Shown here: piece after piece, positions 6,883 through 10,473 of the stretch
How the letters are laid out: every line of letters begins with the position of its first letter
Numbering within the stretch: the stretch's first letter is position 1
Assembly (NCBI GenBank): GCA_947311455.1
Contig: CAMZKY010000088.1
Span: 1 to 10,473 of the forward strand
Source of the DNA: an uncultured Marinosulfonomonas sp.
Lineage (GTDB): Bacteria > Pseudomonadota > Alphaproteobacteria > Rhodobacterales > Rhodobacteraceae
Length of the DNA: 10,473 nucleotides
Direction: 5' to 3'
Position numbers and translations under genes: made by a program
The notes under the pieces: model-generated
Told to the model about the DNA's origin: nothing
The model's input: only the letters and a program-made list of their open reading frames with translations
The model's database searches: none

Positions 6883-8091
6883 ATGGCGAAACGTTTCAAC
6901 GGAAATTTCACCCAACAGCAGCCGATCCCCCAAGACGGGATTGATGCCGCCTTGGCGGTTATGGGCCACGGGCGCTTGCACCGGTATAATGTGGTGGAAG
7001 GTGAAATTGCCGAAGTCGCGTTATTTGAACAGGAATTTGCGGCGTATATGGGCACGGAATATGCGTTGGCCGTTGCTTCGGGTGGCTCTGCGATTGCCTG
7101 TGCGTTGCGGGCCGTTGGCGTTAAGGTTGGGGATAATGTGCTGACCAATGCCTTCACATTAGCACCGGTTCCTGGTGCGATTTCCAGTGTCGGGGCTAAT
7201 CCGGTGTTTGTTGACGTGACAAACCAGTTGGTGATTGATCTTGACGATTTAAAATCTAAAATGGCGGAATATGACGCCAAGGTTTTGTTGCTGAGCCACA
7301 TGCGCGGCCACATTTGCGATATGGACGCGTTGATGGAAATTTGTGATCGGCATGATGTGCAAGTGATCGAGGATTGCGCCCACACCATGGGGGCGCGTTG
7401 GAAAAATGTGCTTTCGGGAAAACACGGCGTTATCGCGGCCTTTTCAACCCAAACCTATAAGCATCTTAATTCTGGCGAAGGTGGTATCCTGATTTCCGAT
7501 GATCCGGACATTATGGCCAAAGCGATCATGCTGTCGGGTAGTTATATGCTGTTTGATCGGCACATTGCAGGGCCAGATCCCGAATATTATGCAGATTTGC
7601 GCATGGAAACGCCAAATATTTCGGGGCGGATGGACAATCTGCGTGCGGCTATTTTGCGGCCACAGCTGAAACGGCTGGATGATCAAGTGTTGGCATGGAA
7701 CCAACGATACCGGATGATCGAAAAAGGGCTGAACAATATCCCCGGCCTTGAAATCGTAACCCGTGATCCAGACGAATTCTATGTCGGCTCATCCATCCAG
7801 TTTCTCTTGATGGATTGGAGCGATGCCAAGATCGCGCGCGTTTTGGATGGCTGCGCCGCGCGTGGTGTCGAGCTTAAGTGGTTTGGCGGGGCAATGCCCA
7901 CGGGGTTTACCTCGCGTTATGATAGCTGGCGTTATGCGCCTGCACAAAGCTTGCCCCAGTCTGATAAAATTCTGGCGGGAATTGTCGATATGCGCATCCC
8001 CTTGACGTTTAGTTTGGAGGATTGCCAGCTTATTGCAGAAATAATCTCCCAAGAGGTAAGCCGCGTATTTCAAAGCGAGGATGAGGTTTGA
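6883..8091 (+). CDS. DegT/DnrJ/EryC1/StrS family PLP-dependent aminotransferase
   Basis: The 402-residue product is a fold-type I PLP enzyme of the DegT/DnrJ/EryC1/StrS family, whose known members mostly transfer an amino group from glutamate or glutamine to a keto-sugar, often nucleotide linked. Numbered from this ATG, the PLP region runs from ASGGSAI at 65-71, through EDCAHTMGA at 163-171 with D164 contacting the PLP ring nitrogen, to the Schiff-base lysine K193 in TYKHLNSGEGG. The lysine is present, so this is an aminotransferase and not a dehydratase variant, where it is histidine. NISGRMDNLRAAIL is the family's subunit-contact segment. A GTG two codons upstream (6877) is an alternative start. 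It lies 10 bases after the phosphatase stop and overlaps the kinase start by 4 bases, so the three genes are one operon. The substrate is unknown: an amino sugar would be usual for the family, while the neighbours suggest C2/C3 acids. Confidence 0.9.
   Translation: MAKRFNGNFTQQQPIPQDGIDAALAVMGHGRLHRYNVVEGEIAEVALFEQEFAAYMGTEYALAVASGGSAIACALRAVGVKVGDNVLTNAFTLAPVPGAISSVGANPVFVDVTNQLVIDLDDLKSKMAEYDAKVLLLSHMRGHICDMDALMEICDRHDVQVIEDCAHTMGARWKNVLSGKHGVIAAFSTQTYKHLNSGEGGILISDDPDIMAKAIMLSGSYMLFDRHIAGPDPEYYADLRMETPNISGRMDNLRAAILRPQLKRLDDQVLAWNQRYRMIEKGLNNIPGLEIVTRDPDEFYVGSSIQFLLMDWSDAKIARVLDGCAARGVELKWFGGAMPTGFTSRYDSWRYAPAQSLPQSDKILAGIVDMRIPLTFSLEDCQLIAEIISQEVSRVFQSEDEV
8077..8080 (+). promoter_or_regulatory. 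Ribosome binding site supporting the TTG start of the kinase gene
   Basis: GAGG lies 7 bases before TTG 8088, inside the last codons of the aminotransferase gene. A second GAGG at 8083-8086 is too close to the TTG to be the main site. No in-frame ATG is nearby, so the uncommon TTG start is credible. Confidence 0.5.
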
Positions 8092-9329
8092 ACGCGATTT
8101 CTTTACGGAAACAAGCCACAGACATATTTTTGGCAGGCGTGCGGGCGGCTGACCCTTATGAGGCTGTAAAACGCGCCTTGATTGCAGATCCAATCGAGGC
8201 AACGCATCGCAATAAAACCATCATCATTTCGATCGGAAAAGCCGCCACCAAGATGGCAAAGGCTGCTTTAGAGGCCATTCCAGAGGCGCAACAAACCATT
8301 GTTGTTACAAATTATGAAAATGCGCACCCTTTGCAAGGTGCCGAGATTTTACAAGCAGGGCATCCCGTTCCTGATAAAAACGGGCTTATCGCGGCCCAAC
8401 ACATTATTGAAACCTTGAAAGCATGTGATGCTCAGAACCGAATTCTATGCCTGATAAGCGGGGGGGCATCAGCCCTTTTGCCAGCGCCTAAGGATGGCAT
8501 ATCATTTGCTGACAAAATCAAGGTGAATGAGGTTTTGCTTGGATGTGGTGCCGATATTGTTTCGATGAACCTGGTGCGTCAGAATCTTTCAAGGCTGAAA
8601 GGTGGCGGAATTATTCGGTATGGCGCGCCAGCAAATATTCGGGCTCTGATCCTTTCGGATGTGATTGGCAATGATCCACGCGCTATTGCCAGTGGCCCCA
8701 CGGCGCAAAAATTGGGCACCAAACAGGATGCGATTGCCGTGCTACAGGAATTCGGCGCGTGGAAACGTATTCCGGCGGCCGTGCGCGTATTTTTGCAAGA
8801 CCCAGAGGAAGTGTCTGGTACGGGCGAAGCACAAAACCGGATTGTGGGGTCAAATGAAATAAGTGTTCAGGCGATGCAGGATTTTGCGCCGGATGCGATG
8901 ATCTATCCCGATAAACTGGTGGGAGATGTTCAAGATGCGGCAAAAACGGTGATTTCGGCGGTTGCAAAATCAGATCGTAAAATCATTTTATTCGGCGGCG
9001 AAACCACGGTTCAGTTAACCGGAAACGGGCTAGGCGGGCGCAATCAGGAGCTTGCTTTGCGGGTTGCTCTTTTGGCGGGTGAAATCGGGTTGTCAGATGA
9101 ATGGGTGTTTTTATCCGGCGGCACAGATGGGCGCGACGGGCCTTGCGATGCGGCAGGAGGGGTTGTTGATCACCAGACGATTAACAAAATGCACGAATGT
9201 GGCATCGATGTTACCCGTATGCTGAAACACAATGACAGCTATCACGCGCTGGATGCCGTAAACGATTTACTACGCATTGGGGCCACTGGCACCAATGTCG
9301 CAGATTTACAGGTGTTTATTCGGCGTTAA
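8088..9329 (+). CDS. Glycerate 2-kinase, MOFRL family (GckA/TtuD type)
   Basis: This 413-residue protein phosphorylates D-glycerate to 2-phosphoglycerate with ATP, the exit of the serine and glycolate-salvage routes into glycolysis. Relatives are often mislabelled hydroxypyruvate reductase (TtuD). The N-terminal domain has SIGKAATKMAKAAL at 48-61, HPVPD at 92-96, LISGGASALL at 122-131, NLVRQNLSRLKGGG at 161-174 and DVIGNDPRAIASGPT at 191-205. The C-terminal MOFRL domain has FGGETTVQLTGNGLGGRNQE at 302-321 and SGGTDGRDGPCDAAGG at 343-358. Full length, with all expected motifs. Translation starts at TTG 8088, overlapping the aminotransferase stop by 4 bases (TTGA), with GAGG 7 bases upstream, so the genes are coupled. 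Its 3' end overlaps the convergent glycosyltransferase gene by 14 bases. I see no clear terminator hairpin after it, though TTTTTT occurs at 9332-9337. Confidence 0.93.
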   Translation: MNAISLRKQATDIFLAGVRAADPYEAVKRALIADPIEATHRNKTIIISIGKAATKMAKAALEAIPEAQQTIVVTNYENAHPLQGAEILQAGHPVPDKNGLIAAQHIIETLKACDAQNRILCLISGGASALLPAPKDGISFADKIKVNEVLLGCGADIVSMNLVRQNLSRLKGGGIIRYGAPANIRALILSDVIGNDPRAIASGPTAQKLGTKQDAIAVLQEFGAWKRIPAAVRVFLQDPEEVSGTGEAQNRIVGSNEISVQAMQDFAPDAMIYPDKLVGDVQDAAKTVISAVAKSDRKIILFGGETTVQLTGNGLGGRNQELALRVALLAGEIGLSDEWVFLSGGTDGRDGPCDAAGGVVDHQTINKMHECGIDVTRMLKHNDSYHALDAVNDLLRIGATGTNVADLQVFIRR

Positions 9330-10473
9330 ATGTTTTTTCGGCCTCGTCATATATATCGGAATAGGTGCTAACCAATTTTTCCATGTCAAAAATACCGGAC
9401 TGTTTTTTGGCAATATCGGTGTATTTTTTGCGAACTTTAGGATCAAGCATTTCAAGCATCGCGCTTTCGAGGGTTTTAAAATAAGAGGAATTGTCGCTTA
9501 GATTGTCCAGCAAAATTCCGGCAACTTCGCCAGATTCAGTTGTCATCATCGCCCGAATTTCACCGATGTCTGTAGCGATAGAGGGCAGATGTTCTTGCAA
9601 AGACTGGATCAAGCACAAAGGATAGCTTTCGCCGCTAAACCGTGATGGAAGAACCAAACAATCTGATAATCTGAGGATGCCGTTAATGGAGGATTGATAT
9701 CCCAGAAAATGAATATTGTCGTGGCCGTCGGCCAAGGGTTTTACCTCGTCGGCGGCATCGCCTTCGCCAACCAGCAAAAGATGAACATCATCGCGCCCGT
9801 GTTTTTTCCGCAATTTTTGTAAGGCTTCGATCGCGGCGCGCCAGCCTTTGCGCTTAATCCCGCGGGCAATCAGGGTGAATACAATGTCATCATCGCCAAT
9901 ACCCAGTTCGTGTCTTTCAAACGGGGCAGGGCGTGTATCTTGGGGCATGGCGTTTGGTAATTTGCTAAAGCTGTCGTGTGTCACACTGCGCTTTTCAAAG
10001 AATTCCAGATTGCGTTCTGCGGTATAAATCCACTTGGACACATTTTGAAGAATCCAGTTAACCACTTTGTCGGAAGCATTCTCCAGAGCAACATAAGACC
10101 CATGGAGCGTGACAACATAAGGGACTTCCATGGGGTTGCTATCGATTTCTGCCAGAAAAGAATCGCACATGGCCACATGGCTGTTGACCAAGGAAACACC
10201 TGCGGCCTCAAAATAACGCCCCCGATTATGCTCGCGTATGTCATGGGCAGAGTAGACGGGAACACGGGGATTAAGCCGACCGCGCATTTCATCGGAAACT
10301 TCTAATAGTTGAAGCGCTAGCAAAGACACGTTGATGCCTGCTTCCATAAATGCGTTTGCAAGGTTTATCGGAAACAGCTCGCCTCCGCCGACGTGAAACC
10401 CTAGGAAATGAAGTTGTATATGCGGGCGGGTTCGATCGGCTTGCATGAGATCGGACACAGGGAAAGTATCATC
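9316..10473 (-). CDS. GT4-like glycosyltransferase, 5' end open at the window edge
   Basis: The protein looks like a retaining GT-B glycosyltransferase of family GT4, which moves a sugar from a nucleotide donor to an acceptor, typically in surface polysaccharide synthesis. Numbered from GTG 10458 (380 residues), it has the N-terminal acceptor loop GFHVGGGE at 20-27, TLHGSY at 117-122, the donor-domain opening LIARGIKRKGW at 196-206, LLLVGEGD at 227-234, FLGYQ at 251-255, and the donor motif SGESYPL at 275-281. The usual EX7E pair is E277 and, eight residues on, Q285 instead of glutamate. GTG 10458 and ATG 10446 lack a Shine-Dalgarno sequence, and the frame stays open through the last 5 codons of the window, so the true start may lie outside it; only a few residues are probably missing, since the Rossmann strand begins near residue 13. 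Donor and acceptor are unknown. Confidence 0.85.
   Translation of the reverse strand, partial: DDTFPVSDLMQADRTRPHIQLHFLGFHVGGGELFPINLANAFMEAGINVSLLALQLLEVSDEMRGRLNPRVPVYSAHDIREHNRGRYFEAAGVSLVNSHVAMCDSFLAEIDSNPMEVPYVVTLHGSYVALENASDKVVNWILQNVSKWIYTAERNLEFFEKRSVTHDSFSKLPNAMPQDTRPAPFERHELGIGDDDIVFTLIARGIKRKGWRAAIEALQKLRKKHGRDDVHLLLVGEGDAADEVKPLADGHDNIHFLGYQSSINGILRLSDCLVLPSRFSGESYPLCLIQSLQEHLPSIATDIGEIRAMMTTESGEVAGILLDNLSDNSSYFKTLESAMLEMLDPKVRKKYTDIAKKQSGIFDMEKLVSTYSDIYDEAEKTFNAE

Noticed and set aside
6825..7388. Long minus-strand open frame (187 codons) opposite the phosphatase end and the aminotransferase gene
   Set aside because: It is antisense to well-conserved aminotransferase code, has low-complexity Ser/Thr/Ala composition typical of a shadow frame, and shows no domain.
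6883..8091. Aminotransferase and glycosyltransferase as the edge of a capsule or O-antigen cluster
   Set aside because: Only one gene of each type is present, on opposite strands, with no polymerase, flippase or nucleotide-sugar genes in the window; it remains only an alternative reading.

Overview
The window reads as chromosomal core DNA of an alphaproteobacterium, most likely a marine member of the Rhodobacterales (Roseobacter relatives). This rests on the sequence style of MoaA, GlmU and GlmS, the moderate GC content (about half by eye), and a small lipoprotein of a type I associate with that order. This taxonomic call is inference; no 16S rRNA or other marker is present. No tRNA, rRNA, CRISPR array, insertion sequence or phage gene was seen. 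Genes cover almost everything, and no gene-free stretch exceeds about 135 bases.

Layout. (1) 14-460 (+): a small secreted protein of unknown function, followed by a good rho-independent terminator. (2) 546-1562 (-): moaA, molybdenum cofactor biosynthesis. (3) 1647-2168 (+): a lipoprotein divergent from moaA, sharing an 84-base spacer with a perfect 10-base palindrome. (4) 2178-6051 (-): a tightly overlapping operon glmU-glmS-AlkD-like gene, read right to left. (5) 6186-9329 (+): a second compact operon, divergent from glmU, encoding a phosphoglycolate phosphatase-like HAD hydrolase, a DegT/DnrJ/EryC1/StrS aminotransferase and a MOFRL-type glycerate 2-kinase. (6) 9316-10473 (-): a GT4-like glycosyltransferase whose 5' end is open at the window edge; its 3' end overlaps the kinase gene tail to tail.

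How they work together. GlmS makes glucosamine-6-phosphate from fructose-6-phosphate and glutamine. GlmU makes UDP-GlcNAc from glucosamine-1-phosphate for peptidoglycan and lipopolysaccharide; the GlmM step between them is not in the window. An AlkD-like base-repair protein is translationally coupled to glmS. In the other operon the phosphatase and kinase are the entry and exit of the glycolate-to-glycerate (C2 salvage) route. The aminotransferase between them belongs to a family that usually aminates nucleotide sugars, so its role is open and is the main point of interest. The rest looks like ordinary housekeeping sequence, and I see no convincing defence, mobile or otherwise exotic system.
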